From WM-3-3 sp041660045 (lineage in GTDB: Bacteria > Pseudomonadota > Gammaproteobacteria > Methylococcales > Methylomonadaceae): a stretch of 64,000 nucleotides of DNA. The position numbers and the translations under genes are program-made. The DNA is taken from NCBI GenBank assembly GCA_041660045.1, contig JBAZXA010000004.1:124001-188000 (forward strand), in the 5' to 3' direction. Below the pieces are notes generated by a model. It was not told the DNA's origin and ran no database searches. It was given only the letters and a program-made list of their open reading frames with translations. Below, in pieces: positions 9,290 through 18,589 of this stretch (within the stretch, counting starts at the first letter, position 1; every line of letters starts with the position of its first letter).

Positions 9290-9859
9290 TTATTTTGTAT
9301 GCAGTTCATTCATTACTGAAGCAAGATCCCCAGCAACTATTTTAGCCATATATTGCATACCTAAATCAATAGCTTGCACCAATTGCACTGACTCTTGTTT
9401 TGATGGGCTTGAGAGCACAAAATCGGCAACATTAGCCGCTGCCGACGGACGGCCTATACCCAACCTTAGCCGATAAAATTCTTTTGTGCCTAGATGGCTA
9501 ATTATATCCCGCAACCCATTATGCCCAGCATGCCCACCGCCTTTTTTTAGACGAATGACGCCCGCCTCCAAATCAAGCTCATCATGCACTACCAATAACT
9601 CGTCTGGCATGAATTTAAAATAGCGCAGGATCTTACCTACCGCCAAGCCACTTTTGTTCATAAACGTCAACGGCTTCAACAAAGCAACTTTTTGCATGCC
9701 GATATGAGATTCCGCTAAAACCCCATCAAACTTAGCCTCTACTGACCAAGCACCACCGTTTTGGGCAACAAAGGCATCTAAAAACAAAAACCCGGCGTTA
9801 TGCCGGGTTTGTTCATATTGTAGGCCTGGATTTCCTAGCCCAACAATCAATTTGATCAC
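9290..9859 (-). CDS. pth: Peptidyl-tRNA hydrolase
   Basis: Pth cleaves peptidyl-tRNA released by stalled ribosomes. With a GTG start at 9857-9859 the protein is 189 residues and begins VIKLIVGLGNPG like its homologues; the catalytic His is in the motif TRHNAGF, and FMNKSG and the GGGHAGHNGL loop are also present. A longer open frame reaches 9922 but would overlap rplY, so GTG two bases after the rplY stop is chosen. The prs-rplY-pth order is common in gammaproteobacteria. Confidence 0.95.
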   Translation of the reverse strand: MIKLIVGLGNPGLQYEQTRHNAGFLFLDAFVAQNGGAWSVEAKFDGVLAESHIGMQKVALLKPLTFMNKSGLAVGKILRYFKFMPDELLVVHDELDLEAGVIRLKKGGGHAGHNGLRDIISHLGTKEFYRLRLGIGRPSAAANVADFVLSSPSKQESVQLVQAIDLGMQYMAKIVAGDLASVMNELHTK

Positions 9860-9860
9860 T

Positions 9861-10463
9861 TTATTCCGCAGACCCTTCCACACTTGATCTAGAAGCAGCC
9901 ATAGAAACCACCGCCAAATCATGCTCTACCCCATGGGACAACTCAGTAATTTCAACACCTTTTGGCAATGTTAAATCCGATAAATGGATAGAATCACCAA
10001 TATCAAGCATTGATAAATCGACCTCGATATATTCAGGCAAATCGGATGGCAAGCATGAAACCTCCACATCCACTAAAGAATGCGTCGCCACACCACCTTT
10101 TTTGCCGCCGACAGATGTCGCCTCATTAATAAAGTGGAACGGCACATGCGCTTTTAACATTTCCGTCATACTAACCCGTAGAAAATCCAAATGCATAATC
10201 TGGAATTTTGCCGGATGCCGCTGCACAGCTTTTAATATGGCCTTCTCAACTTTACCATCGACATTTACATCTAATACATGAGAATAAACAGCCTCATGCT
10301 CGAGATGTTTAACAACCTCGTTATGGCTCAACTCGAGCATTTTTGGCTCACCATGACCACCGTATATCACCGCTGGCACCTTACCCTGCCTACGGACACC
10401 TCTTGCCGCATTCTTGCCTGACGCTACACGGCTATCAGCAATAAATTCAAATACGTTAGCCAT
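9861..10463 (-). CDS. rplY: 50S ribosomal protein L25/general stress protein Ctc
   Basis: L25 binds 5S rRNA. This is the long (200-residue) Ctc form, with an N-terminal L25 domain starting SRVASGKNAARGVRRQGKVPA and a C-terminal TL5-type beta domain (about residues 95-190, with CLPSDLPEYIEVDL). It lies between prs and pth with the pth start two bases after its stop, so the two are likely coupled. Confidence 0.95.
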   Translation of the reverse strand: MANVFEFIADSRVASGKNAARGVRRQGKVPAVIYGGHGEPKMLELSHNEVVKHLEHEAVYSHVLDVNVDGKVEKAILKAVQRHPAKFQIMHLDFLRVSMTEMLKAHVPFHFINEATSVGGKKGGVATHSLVDVEVSCLPSDLPEYIEVDLSMLDIGDSIHLSDLTLPKGVEITELSHGVEHDLAVVSMAASRSSVEGSAE

Positions 10464-10498
10464 TCTTAAAAACTCCCACCTGCATAAATTAAATTATA

Positions 10499-11452
10499 TC
10501 AATCCACATACAACGAGCTGACAGACTCACCAACCGCTATACGCCTTATTGTCTCCGCCAGCATCTCTGCAACACTAAGCTGCCTAATCTTACCCAGACT
10601 AGACGCTTGCTCACTTAGCGGAATAGTATCTGTAACCACCAGCTCATCCAATTTAGATTCCGCCAAGTTTTTCATGGCATTACCTGAGAGGACGGCATGC
10701 GTGCAATAAGCAACCACTTTGATAGCCCCATTTTTTTTCAATGCATTGGCTGCGTGACATAATGTACCTGCCGTATCGACTAAATCATCGATCAATATAC
10801 AAGTACGGCCTTCAACATCACCAATAATATGCATTATTTCTGAGACATTGGCCTTAGGCCTACGCTTATCGATGATGGCCAAATCAGCATCATCCAGACG
10901 CTTAGCCAGTGCCCGCGCCCGCACCACACCACCCACATCGGGCGATACCACAATTAAATTCTTATATTTTTGACGCCAAACATCACCTAATAATATTGGG
11001 GATGAATAAACGTTATCGACCGGTATATCAAAAAAACCCTGGATTTGATCCGCGTGCAAATCGATGGTTAAAACCCGGTTTGCACCTGCTTGTTCGATCA
11101 TTTTTGCCACCAGCTTAGCGCTGATTGGCACCCTGGCTGAGCGCGCCCGCCGGTCCTGCCGGGCATAACCGTAATATGGCATGACAGCTGTTATTCTAGC
11201 CGTTGAAGCTCGCTTAAGCGCATCCATCATCACCAATAATTCCATCAAATTCTCATTGGTGGGCGCACAAGTTGGCTGTATGACGAAAACATCCATGCCA
11301 CGCACATTTTCTTCAATTTCGACAGCAATTTCGCCATCACTAAATCTGCCAACCGTTGCCATACCGAGCCGCATATTAAGTTTTCTGACGATACCTTCAG
11401 CCAAAGCAATATTGGCATTTCCAGAAAACACCATAATAGAGGCGTCACTCAC
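10499..11452 (-). CDS. prs: Ribose-phosphate pyrophosphokinase
   Basis: Prs makes PRPP from ribose 5-phosphate and ATP, feeding nucleotide, His and Trp synthesis. The 317-residue protein has the family features FSDGEIAVEIEENVRG, the flexible-loop and metal region DLHADQIQGFFD, and the PRPP loop ILIDDLVDTAGTL. It follows tRNA-Gln on the same strand and precedes rplY. Confidence 0.97.
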   Translation of the reverse strand: MSDASIMVFSGNANIALAEGIVRKLNMRLGMATVGRFSDGEIAVEIEENVRGMDVFVIQPTCAPTNENLMELLVMMDALKRASTARITAVMPYYGYARQDRRARSARVPISAKLVAKMIEQAGANRVLTIDLHADQIQGFFDIPVDNVYSSPILLGDVWRQKYKNLIVVSPDVGGVVRARALAKRLDDADLAIIDKRRPKANVSEIMHIIGDVEGRTCILIDDLVDTAGTLCHAANALKKNGAIKVVAYCTHAVLSGNAMKNLAESKLDELVVTDTIPLSEQASSLGKIRQLSVAEMLAETIRRIAVGESVSSLYVD

Positions 11453-11489
11453 TAAGGCACTCCCACGCAGTTTTTACGGATGCAATAAA

Positions 11490-11564
11490 TGGCTGGGCCG
11501 CAAGGATTCGAACCTTGGTATGCGGAGATCAAAACCCCGTGCCTTACCGCTTGGCGACGGCCCA
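11490..11564 (-). tRNA. tRNA-Gln (TTG anticodon)
   Basis: The minus strand starts TGGGCCG and closes with CGGCCCA, then G and CCA. The anticodon loop TTTTGAT presents TTG, and the T-loop GGTTCGAATCC is intact. It is 75 bases between ispE and prs, the usual gammaproteobacterial place. Confidence 0.95.
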
Positions 11565-11579
11565 ATTAATCTTTAGATG

Positions 11580-12452
11580 CTATGAACCAATACTTAACTT
11601 TGTTTGCAATGGTGATTCATTCATCCCTTTGGACAGAAATACATCCCAACTATCTTTCAGTGATTCATAGGCCTTAAGCGCTGCATTTTCTGAATCAAAC
11701 AATGCAAACACACAAGCCCCTGTCCCTGTTAGCCTAGCTCCAGCAAAATTAGACAATGCTTGCAAAGCCCCTCTTACTGGTGCATGACGTTGGACAACCA
11801 CATCAAGACAGTCATTTTGATGCTGTCCTGCTAAGAAGTCCGCTATTGTGATCGATTTACTATTGCGTGTCAAATCTGGATCACAAAAAATTTCTCGGGT
11901 ATTCACATGACAATCAGGCCGTATCACTACACACCATTGTTCCGGCACGGTTACCCGCTCCAGTTTTTCACCCACACCTTCTGCCCAGGCAGCATGACCA
12001 TATATAAAAATGGGAACGTCGGCACCCAACGACAATCCAAGTTGCATCAGTTTTTCAACCGGCAAATCCAATTCCCATAATTTATTTAGCACAACTAGCG
12101 TCGTTGCGGCATCTGAACTACCACCACCTAAACCGCCGCCCATAGGCAAATTTTTTACCAACTCTATAGTGACACCTTGTGTGCAACCGGTCTCTTGCCT
12201 TAACAAATTAGCCGCTTTGATCGTGAGATCTTCCGCAACCAACACGCCTGGGGTTGGCTTTAACAAATCTATACTGCCTTCTATATTTGGGTGAAAAACC
12301 AACCAATCACACAAATCAATAAATTGAAACACTGTTTGCAACAAATGATAACCGTCATCCCGCCGGCCTGTTATGCGCAACATTAAATTCAATTTTGCTG
12401 GCGCAGGCCAGCGCTCTGACCACAGCCGAATATTAGTTTGCTTTTGCGCCAT
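11580..12452 (-). CDS. ispE: 4-diphosphocytidyl-2-C-methyl-D-erythritol kinase
   Basis: IspE phosphorylates CDP-methylerythritol in the non-mevalonate isoprenoid pathway. The 290-residue GHMP kinase has the substrate motif PAPAKLNLML near its start, the ATP-binding loop LPMGGGLGGGSSDAA at about residue 105, and the third GHMP motif LTGTGACVFALF near the C-terminus. Its start overlaps the lolB end by about 20 bases. Confidence 0.95.
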   Translation of the reverse strand: MAQKQTNIRLWSERWPAPAKLNLMLRITGRRDDGYHLLQTVFQFIDLCDWLVFHPNIEGSIDLLKPTPGVLVAEDLTIKAANLLRQETGCTQGVTIELVKNLPMGGGLGGGSSDAATTLVVLNKLWELDLPVEKLMQLGLSLGADVPIFIYGHAAWAEGVGEKLERVTVPEQWCVVIRPDCHVNTREIFCDPDLTRNSKSITIADFLAGQHQNDCLDVVVQRHAPVRGALQALSNFAGARLTGTGACVFALFDSENAALKAYESLKDSWDVFLSKGMNESPLQTKLSIGS

Positions 12453-13023
12453 TTAAATTCCAATCATCAATGACTAATTTTATTTTAACCAGCTTATTTA
12501 CGACCATTATTTTTTTTGGCAGCGTTTCCAAACCGACTAATTGCATCTCTTTAAAAGCGACTTTCCAACCTGCCTGGGTAAAACCCTCGGCATCTTCAGA
12601 AAAAGCCATGCTTGGCTCGGGCATCCCAAGCACCCAATACCGCAATGATTGTACGGGCACAAAAACCCCCAGTTGCTGGCTGATAAACTGCTCAGGATCA
12701 GCCGATGATTCAATTTTGCCACCGCCACGGTCTATCGAGACCACTTGGTCTTTTAATCGGATGACGGCTGCACCTTGTCCCAGAGGGCCTGCTAGCTTAA
12801 TTTGCTCACCAGCCAAATCAGCATGCTGCCAATCGACTGATGCCGACCAAGAGTCTCGGGCATCGGTAACGGCCAAGCGGCCTTCAAAACTCCACGCTGG
12901 CAAGTTAGCTAAGTGCCGTGTATTAACTTTGCCATATTGCAGGACTGGTTCAACCGGCATCAACGAGCAGCCAGACATAACCAACACCCAAGATAGCGCC
13001 AATAAATACTTATGCTTAATCAA
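12433..13023 (-). CDS. lolB: Outer-membrane lipoprotein LolB
   Basis: LolB receives lipoproteins from LolA and inserts them in the outer membrane. The 196-residue protein has a lipoprotein signal ending VMSGCSL, then the typical WSFEGRLAVTDARDSWSASVDWQ strand region. The residue after the acylated Cys is Ser, in keeping with outer-membrane sorting. The lolB-ispE-tRNA-Gln-prs order supports the call. Confidence 0.9.
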   Translation of the reverse strand: MIKHKYLLALSWVLVMSGCSLMPVEPVLQYGKVNTRHLANLPAWSFEGRLAVTDARDSWSASVDWQHADLAGEQIKLAGPLGQGAAVIRLKDQVVSIDRGGGKIESSADPEQFISQQLGVFVPVQSLRYWVLGMPEPSMAFSEDAEGFTQAGWKVAFKEMQLVGLETLPKKIMVVNKLVKIKLVIDDWNLNGAKAN

Positions 13024-13044
13024 AATAATATTTCAAGTAGTCAA

Positions 13045-14796
13045 CTATTCCGCGCCGTTTAATATTTTTTGCTGGAAATTTAAAAGATATTCATCTGTAG
13101 GCGCCCGTTTAATGGCTTCATTATAGATTTTTTTAGCTTCGGCTTTTTTCCCCAAGGCCCATAAAACCTCTGCTATATGGGCTGCAATCTCATTTTCTTG
13201 TTGCTTGTCGTACGCTTGTTGTAAGTAGGTTAAAGCTTGCTCAGGATGACCCTCCTTAAACAACAACCAACCATAACTATCAATGATCACGGCTTCTTCT
13301 GGGCGTAAACGCAAAGCCCTTTGAAGATATAGCCCAGCTTCCTGATAGCGCGCAGGATTATCCAACAATGAGTATCCTAAGGCATTTAAAGCCTCTGGAT
13401 CATCTGGGTTTTTATCTAATATCTTCTTTAGGTCTTCTTCAAGCACTGCTTTTTTACCCACACGATCTGCCGTTAAAGCGCGGGTATACAAAAGATCACG
13501 CTGATCCGGCTCTAAAGCCAGCGCCTCACTTGCCACGGCATAAGCCTTATCATATTGCTTAAGCTGATTATAAATTTCAACTTGCATCAACATTATCCGA
13601 AGTTTTTGCTGCGGAAACTGGCTTTGTAAGGCATTTAAACGCGCCTCAACCTCATCATATTGTTTATTTTTGACTAATAAGCTAATAGCAGAAATCGCCG
13701 CGTCAAACACAAACGGCCCATCTGAAACCTTATCGAACCACTGCACTGCTTTTTTAGTATCTTTACGTTTTTCTTCAATTTTTCCTAAATAGAAATAAGC
13801 TTGGGCTTGCCATTCCGGTAAATCGATGGTTTTTTTAAAAAGATCTTCAGCCTTACTTTCACGTCCCAACTCCAAATAAACCAACGCCAAGGCAATCTGA
13901 CTTTCACCGTCCTTAGGGTTGTCGGCGAGTAACTGCTTGTAAATTTCACTTGCCTGCTCAAACTCTTTAGAGCGGATTAACACTTGGGCAAGAAAACGTT
14001 TTATTTTGATATTATCAGGATGCTTGCCAGCAGCATTTTTTAAAATTGCCGCGGCCTTTTCCAAATCACCTGCAATAGCAGCACTTTGTGCTTGAAAAAT
14101 TAATGCCTTATCCCAATCAGGATGCAGTAATAAGGCCTGTTGAATTTTGCTGTCAGCCAAATCATTATTTTTTTGCTGCTTGGCAAGCACAGCCTGTAAA
14201 TAATAAATAGATGCTTGGTTAGGTTTTTGTAAGGACAATGTTTCCAACACATCATAAAGCTCACTGACCCTACCCTCTTTTTCCATGACCGTGGCCAACT
14301 CCAGCATGGCGCCTTCAAAACCGGCAGGATCCTGCTCTATCAATAGCTTAGCATCCTCAATAGCATCAACTTTTTTGCCCGCCCTTAAGGCTGCTAGCAT
14401 GGCTATTTTTCTAACTGTCAGATTATTAGGCTCTTGTTGTAACCATAGCGCTATCGCCTCATTGGTTTTATTGCCATCTTTAACATAAATCGCTATTTTT
14501 AAGGCCCTTTCGGCAAACTTAGGGTCATGTGATAAGCGGGCAGCTTCCATATAGCCTTCTAATGCCACATCATATTGGCCACGTTGACCCGCTAATTCGG
14601 CTGTCAGTAAAATGTATAAAATATCAGGGTCAATGGCTGCTTCTACTTGATTGTTTTTGCCCCCAACATGTTTGCCGATCAACTTGTCCGATTCAACAGC
14701 CTCCGGCGTGTCTTGGACATTTATTTTATTTGAAGGCCCGTTACAGCCCGCTAGCAAAGCAATGGCAACTACTGAAAACAATCTAAAAGTTTGCAC
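13045..14796 (-). CDS. TPR-repeat lipoprotein
   Basis: This 583-residue protein begins with a lipoprotein signal (IALLAGCNG) and consists almost entirely of tetratricopeptide repeats, such as ALIFQAQSAAIAGDLEKAAAIL and ALNALGYSLLDNPARYQEAG. TPR arrays bind other proteins; location is likely periplasmic at the outer or inner membrane. Family members occur next to lolB and opposite hemA in many gammaproteobacteria, but no specific job is established from the sequence. It is 21 bases from lolB and probably in its operon. Confidence 0.85.
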   Translation of the reverse strand: MQTFRLFSVVAIALLAGCNGPSNKINVQDTPEAVESDKLIGKHVGGKNNQVEAAIDPDILYILLTAELAGQRGQYDVALEGYMEAARLSHDPKFAERALKIAIYVKDGNKTNEAIALWLQQEPNNLTVRKIAMLAALRAGKKVDAIEDAKLLIEQDPAGFEGAMLELATVMEKEGRVSELYDVLETLSLQKPNQASIYYLQAVLAKQQKNNDLADSKIQQALLLHPDWDKALIFQAQSAAIAGDLEKAAAILKNAAGKHPDNIKIKRFLAQVLIRSKEFEQASEIYKQLLADNPKDGESQIALALVYLELGRESKAEDLFKKTIDLPEWQAQAYFYLGKIEEKRKDTKKAVQWFDKVSDGPFVFDAAISAISLLVKNKQYDEVEARLNALQSQFPQQKLRIMLMQVEIYNQLKQYDKAYAVASEALALEPDQRDLLYTRALTADRVGKKAVLEEDLKKILDKNPDDPEALNALGYSLLDNPARYQEAGLYLQRALRLRPEEAVIIDSYGWLLFKEGHPEQALTYLQQAYDKQQENEIAAHIAEVLWALGKKAEAKKIYNEAIKRAPTDEYLLNFQQKILNGAE

Positions 14797-14955
14797 ACAA
14801 ACGTCCTATATAATTCAAACAAAATTAGCCATAGATTATCAGAAAAACACCTTGTTCCTGACAACTGATTTATTACATTTGGATAAAATCACACAATTTC
14901 CTAAAATAGGCATTAAACTGATAACGGCTACACCTAGCCCGTATAAATTAAAACA

Positions 14956-16212
14956 ATGACACTAATTACAGTTGGGATTAACCATAATACAGCGCCCGTT
15001 TCCATTCGAGAACGCCTAACCTACCCCGCTGAAATTTTATCTAGCTCACTTCAGGAATTATGGCGCATTACCGAAATAAGTGAAGCCGCCATTCTATCCA
15101 CTTGCAACCGTACCGAGCTTTATTGCAAGGCAACCACAGCTAACCAGCAAGTTTTGGTCAACTGGGTAGCGCAAAATAAACAAATCGAACCTGCAGAGCT
15201 ACAGCCCTACCTTTATTCCCACACCGATAAAGCTCTTATCCGCCATATGTTTAGGGTCGCTTGCGGATTAGACTCTATGATATTGGGCGAGCCGCAAATC
15301 CTAGGCCAGATGAAGGCGGCCTATCAATCCGCCTATGAGGCTGGCACCCTGGGCAGGGATTTAGGCAAGCTCTTTCAACATACATTCACTGCCGCCAAAA
15401 AAGTCCGCACGGACACCGCCATAGGTTCAAGCCCTGTCTCTGTTGCTTTTGCAGCCGTTCAGCTAGCACAGAAAATTTTTGACAAACTCAGCCAACAAAC
15501 CGCGCTATTGATTGGTGCCGGTGAGACCATAGAGCTAACTGCACGGCATTTAGTTCAACAAGGCATAGGCCGTATCATTATCGCTAACCGGACTTACGAC
15601 AAAGCACACGCCTTAGCCGCACAGTTTAAAGGCTACGCGATCGCCTTGTCTGAAATCCCAGAACACTTATCAGAAGCTGATATCGTTATTTCTTCTACGG
15701 CTAGCCAACTGCCCATTTTAGGCAAAGGCGGCGTGGAAAGCGCCATTAAAAAACGCAAGCATAAACCCATGTTTATGGTGGATTTAGCAGTACCCCGCGA
15801 TATAGAACCAGAAGTAGAACAACTGCAAGACGTCTACCTATATACCGTAGACGACCTGCAAAACACCATCACCGAAAATATGAACTCGCGCCTGCAAGCA
15901 GCGCAACAGGCAGAAGAAATTATTGATGCCCAGGTCAATTATTTTTTAGCATGGCTACGCTCACAAGACGCCCAACTTACTATCCGTGACTATCGGCTGC
16001 AATCAGGGCAAATACGTGATGAAGCTTTACAAAAAATGCTGCATCTATTAAACCATGGCTTAGCGCCGGAAGAGGCCCTAAACCGTCTAGCCCACAACCT
16101 GACTAATAAGCTCATCCATACTCCCAGCGCACAGATCCGGGAAGCCGGTGAAAATGAGCGGCATGACCTGGTTGCTGCCGCCCGAGAAATTTTTAAATTA
16201 CCTAAATCCTAA
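14956..16212 (+). CDS. hemA: Glutamyl-tRNA reductase
   Basis: HemA reduces Glu-tRNA to glutamate semialdehyde, the first step of tetrapyrrole synthesis by the C5 route, and so feeds both haem and the cobalamin pathway encoded later in the window. It is 418 residues, with the catalytic Cys in LSTCNRTELYC, the substrate motif GLDSMILGEPQILGQ, an NADPH-binding Rossmann domain (LLIGAGETIE) and a C-terminal dimerisation helix. Its stop overlaps the prfA start (TAATG). Confidence 0.97.
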   Translation: MTLITVGINHNTAPVSIRERLTYPAEILSSSLQELWRITEISEAAILSTCNRTELYCKATTANQQVLVNWVAQNKQIEPAELQPYLYSHTDKALIRHMFRVACGLDSMILGEPQILGQMKAAYQSAYEAGTLGRDLGKLFQHTFTAAKKVRTDTAIGSSPVSVAFAAVQLAQKIFDKLSQQTALLIGAGETIELTARHLVQQGIGRIIIANRTYDKAHALAAQFKGYAIALSEIPEHLSEADIVISSTASQLPILGKGGVESAIKKRKHKPMFMVDLAVPRDIEPEVEQLQDVYLYTVDDLQNTITENMNSRLQAAQQAEEIIDAQVNYFLAWLRSQDAQLTIRDYRLQSGQIRDEALQKMLHLLNHGLAPEEALNRLAHNLTNKLIHTPSAQIREAGENERHDLVAAAREIFKLPKS

Positions 16213-17297
16213 TGAAAGCATCGATACAAACTAGATTAGAGAACCTATGCGAGCGCCATGATGAAATTGCCGCATTGCTATCCCAGCCCGAAACCCAAAA
16301 CAATCAAAATAAGTTTCGTAGCCTTAGCCAAGAATACGCCCAAATCACACCGCTGGTGGAAAGCTATAAAAGATTCCAAAAAGCGCTGGACGCCTTAAGC
16401 TCTGCCAAAGAGATGGCCAATGACCCGGATCCTGAATTACGCGCCCTGGCCAAAGAAGAAGTGCAGGACGCAGAGGCGCAAATCGAAGCCCAAGAACTTG
16501 AACTACAAGTCTTATTATTGCCCAAAGACCCCAACGACAACCGTAATATCTTTTTAGAAGTACGCGCGGGTACAGGCGGAGATGAAGCGGCTATCTTTTC
16601 TGGCGACTTGGCGCGCATGTACCAGCGCTATGCAGAACGCCAAGGCTGGCGTACCGAAATCATCAGCGAAAGCCTAGGCGAACATGGCGGCTACAAAGAA
16701 GTAATTTTGCGGGTTTCAGGCCAAGATGTGTACTCGCAATTAAAATTTGAATCAGGCACCCATCGCGTGCAACGGGTACCGGAAACCGAATCCCAAGGCC
16801 GCATCCATACTTCCGCTTGCACAGTTGCCATCATGCCGGAAGTTGATGAAGTTGATGCTATTGAAATTAACCCCGCTGACCTCAAAGTCGATACCTACCG
16901 GTCTTCTGGTGCGGGCGGCCAGCATATTAACAAAACCGAATCGGCAATACGCATCACCCATATCCCCAGCGGCGTTGTCGTCGAATGCCAAGATGAACGC
17001 TCACAACATAAAAACCGCGCCCGCGCCATGTCGTTATTAGCTTCACGTTTATTGTCGGCGGAACAAGAAAAACATCATGCCGAGCAATCTGCCACACGCA
17101 AGTTACAAGTAGGCAGCGGTGACCGGTCTGAGCGTATCCGCACTTATAACTTTCCACAAGGCCGGTTAACCGACCACCGTATTAACCTAACCTTATATAA
17201 ACTGGATGACATCATGCAAGGCGGCCTAGAACAAATTATCCAACCACTGGTCAGGGAGCACCAAGCCGAATTACTGACCCAACTGGCTGACGATTAG
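16212..17297 (+). CDS. prfA: Peptide chain release factor 1
   Basis: RF1 terminates translation at UAA and UAG. It has 361 residues. The GGQ motif is in SSGAGGQHINKTESA, and the codon-recognition PxT-type motif falls in VPETESQGRIHTS. It is coupled to hemA and followed six bases later by prmC, whose product methylates the Gln of GGQ. Confidence 0.98.
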   Translation: MKASIQTRLENLCERHDEIAALLSQPETQNNQNKFRSLSQEYAQITPLVESYKRFQKALDALSSAKEMANDPDPELRALAKEEVQDAEAQIEAQELELQVLLLPKDPNDNRNIFLEVRAGTGGDEAAIFSGDLARMYQRYAERQGWRTEIISESLGEHGGYKEVILRVSGQDVYSQLKFESGTHRVQRVPETESQGRIHTSACTVAIMPEVDEVDAIEINPADLKVDTYRSSGAGGQHINKTESAIRITHIPSGVVVECQDERSQHKNRARAMSLLASRLLSAEQEKHHAEQSATRKLQVGSGDRSERIRTYNFPQGRLTDHRINLTLYKLDDIMQGGLEQIIQPLVREHQAELLTQLADD

Positions 17298-17302
17298 ACG
17301 GC

Positions 17303-18142
17303 ATGACCAGCATCCAAGCGCTATTAGCCTATGCCCTAAAACAACTATCTGATACCACCCCAAGCGCACAGCTAGATGCTGAAATATTGCTAGCTTGGGT
17401 CATGGCTAAGGAGCGCTCACATTTACGCGCATGGCCTGAAAAAGAGCTAGCGCCAGCCCTGGCACAACAATTTATTACGCTAATCGAGCAACGCCAACAG
17501 GGCGTTCCTGTCGCTTACTTAACCGGGTACCGGGAGTTTTGGTCGCGCCAATTCAAAGTAAGCCCAGACGTACTAATCCCAAGGGCTGACACCGAATTGC
17601 TCATAGAGCTAAGTTTAGGCTTACTCAGCCCCGATCAACCTGCACAAATTCTCGATTTAGGCACCGGCTCAGGCATTATTGCCATCACCGTTGCGGCAGA
17701 ACGGCCCCAAGTTAAATTACATGCCAGCGATATTAGCGCCAACGCCCTTGCCATCGCCCAACATAACGCCCAACACCATGCTATCGACAATATAGCGTTC
17801 TACCAAAGCCATTGGTTTAGCAACCTGCCACCACTAAGCCTAGACCTTATCATTAGCAACCCACCCTATATCGCCGACAACGACCCACACCTGCAACAAG
17901 GCGATCTCCGTTTTGAACCGAAAAGTGCCTTAATAGCTGGCAATAATGGCTTGGCAGACATAGCCAGCATTGTTGATACGGCCCGGCAATACCTGAAAAA
18001 ATCAGGGCATTTACTGCTAGAACATGGCTATAATCAGCAGCAACCCGTGCAAGACATCTTTAGACAGTATGGCTACAGCCGTATCAAAACCATTAACGAT
18101 TTAGCAGGCCAGCCTAGAGTCACATATGGGCTATGGACTTGA
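17303..18142 (+). CDS. prmC: Release factor glutamine methyltransferase
   Basis: PrmC transfers a methyl group from SAM to the Gln of the release-factor GGQ motif. The 279-residue protein has an N-terminal helical domain, the SAM loop LDLGTGSGIIAI and the catalytic IISNPPYI motif that binds the target glutamine. It lies in the conserved hemA-prfA-prmC order. Confidence 0.97.
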   Translation: MTSIQALLAYALKQLSDTTPSAQLDAEILLAWVMAKERSHLRAWPEKELAPALAQQFITLIEQRQQGVPVAYLTGYREFWSRQFKVSPDVLIPRADTELLIELSLGLLSPDQPAQILDLGTGSGIIAITVAAERPQVKLHASDISANALAIAQHNAQHHAIDNIAFYQSHWFSNLPPLSLDLIISNPPYIADNDPHLQQGDLRFEPKSALIAGNNGLADIASIVDTARQYLKKSGHLLLEHGYNQQQPVQDIFRQYGYSRIKTINDLAGQPRVTYGLWT

Positions 18143-18165
18143 CCCGCAGCAGCCACAAATAGACT

Positions 18166-18585
18166 ATGACAGCCAAAGAAATTAGAATTCCCAGGAAAAT
18201 AACCACGCAATTATTACATTTAGCGCAAATTTCACCTGATGCCGAAATTTGCGGTTTAGTTAGCCACAACAAAGGCCTAGCTAGCCAATGCTACCCGGTT
18301 AAAAATATAGCCACCCTACCAGCCCAGCGTTTTCAGCTAGACCCGGCTGAACACATTGCTGCCATGGCCGCCATGCGAGAACGCGGAGAAGAGCTTTTTG
18401 CCATCTACCACTCCCACCCTAGCGCACCCGCCCAACCATCGCCGACGGATTTAGACCTGGCTGCTTATCCCGATGCCCTGTATTTGATTATTTCGTTAAA
18501 TACCAAAGGCATCCTACAAATGCGCGGATTTTTTATTAAAAATAAAATAGCGCAGGAAATCCCTTTGGCATTAAGCGAAGACTAA
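18166..18585 (+). CDS. JAMM/MPN-type (M67 family) metallopeptidase
   Basis: This 139-residue protein carries a full JAMM zinc motif: Glu27, then His82-Ser-His84, Ser92 and Asp95 in the HxH(x7)Sx2D pattern. Bacterial proteins of this family remove C-terminal peptides or ubiquitin-like tags from sulfur carriers, or have unknown targets. There is no sulfur-carrier gene beside it here, so the substrate is unknown. It lies 23 bases after prmC and 4 bases before the next gene, hence probably in the same operon. Confidence 0.85.
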   Translation: MTAKEIRIPRKITTQLLHLAQISPDAEICGLVSHNKGLASQCYPVKNIATLPAQRFQLDPAEHIAAMAAMRERGEELFAIYHSHPSAPAQPSPTDLDLAAYPDALYLIISLNTKGILQMRGFFIKNKIAQEIPLALSED

Positions 18586-18589
18586 AACC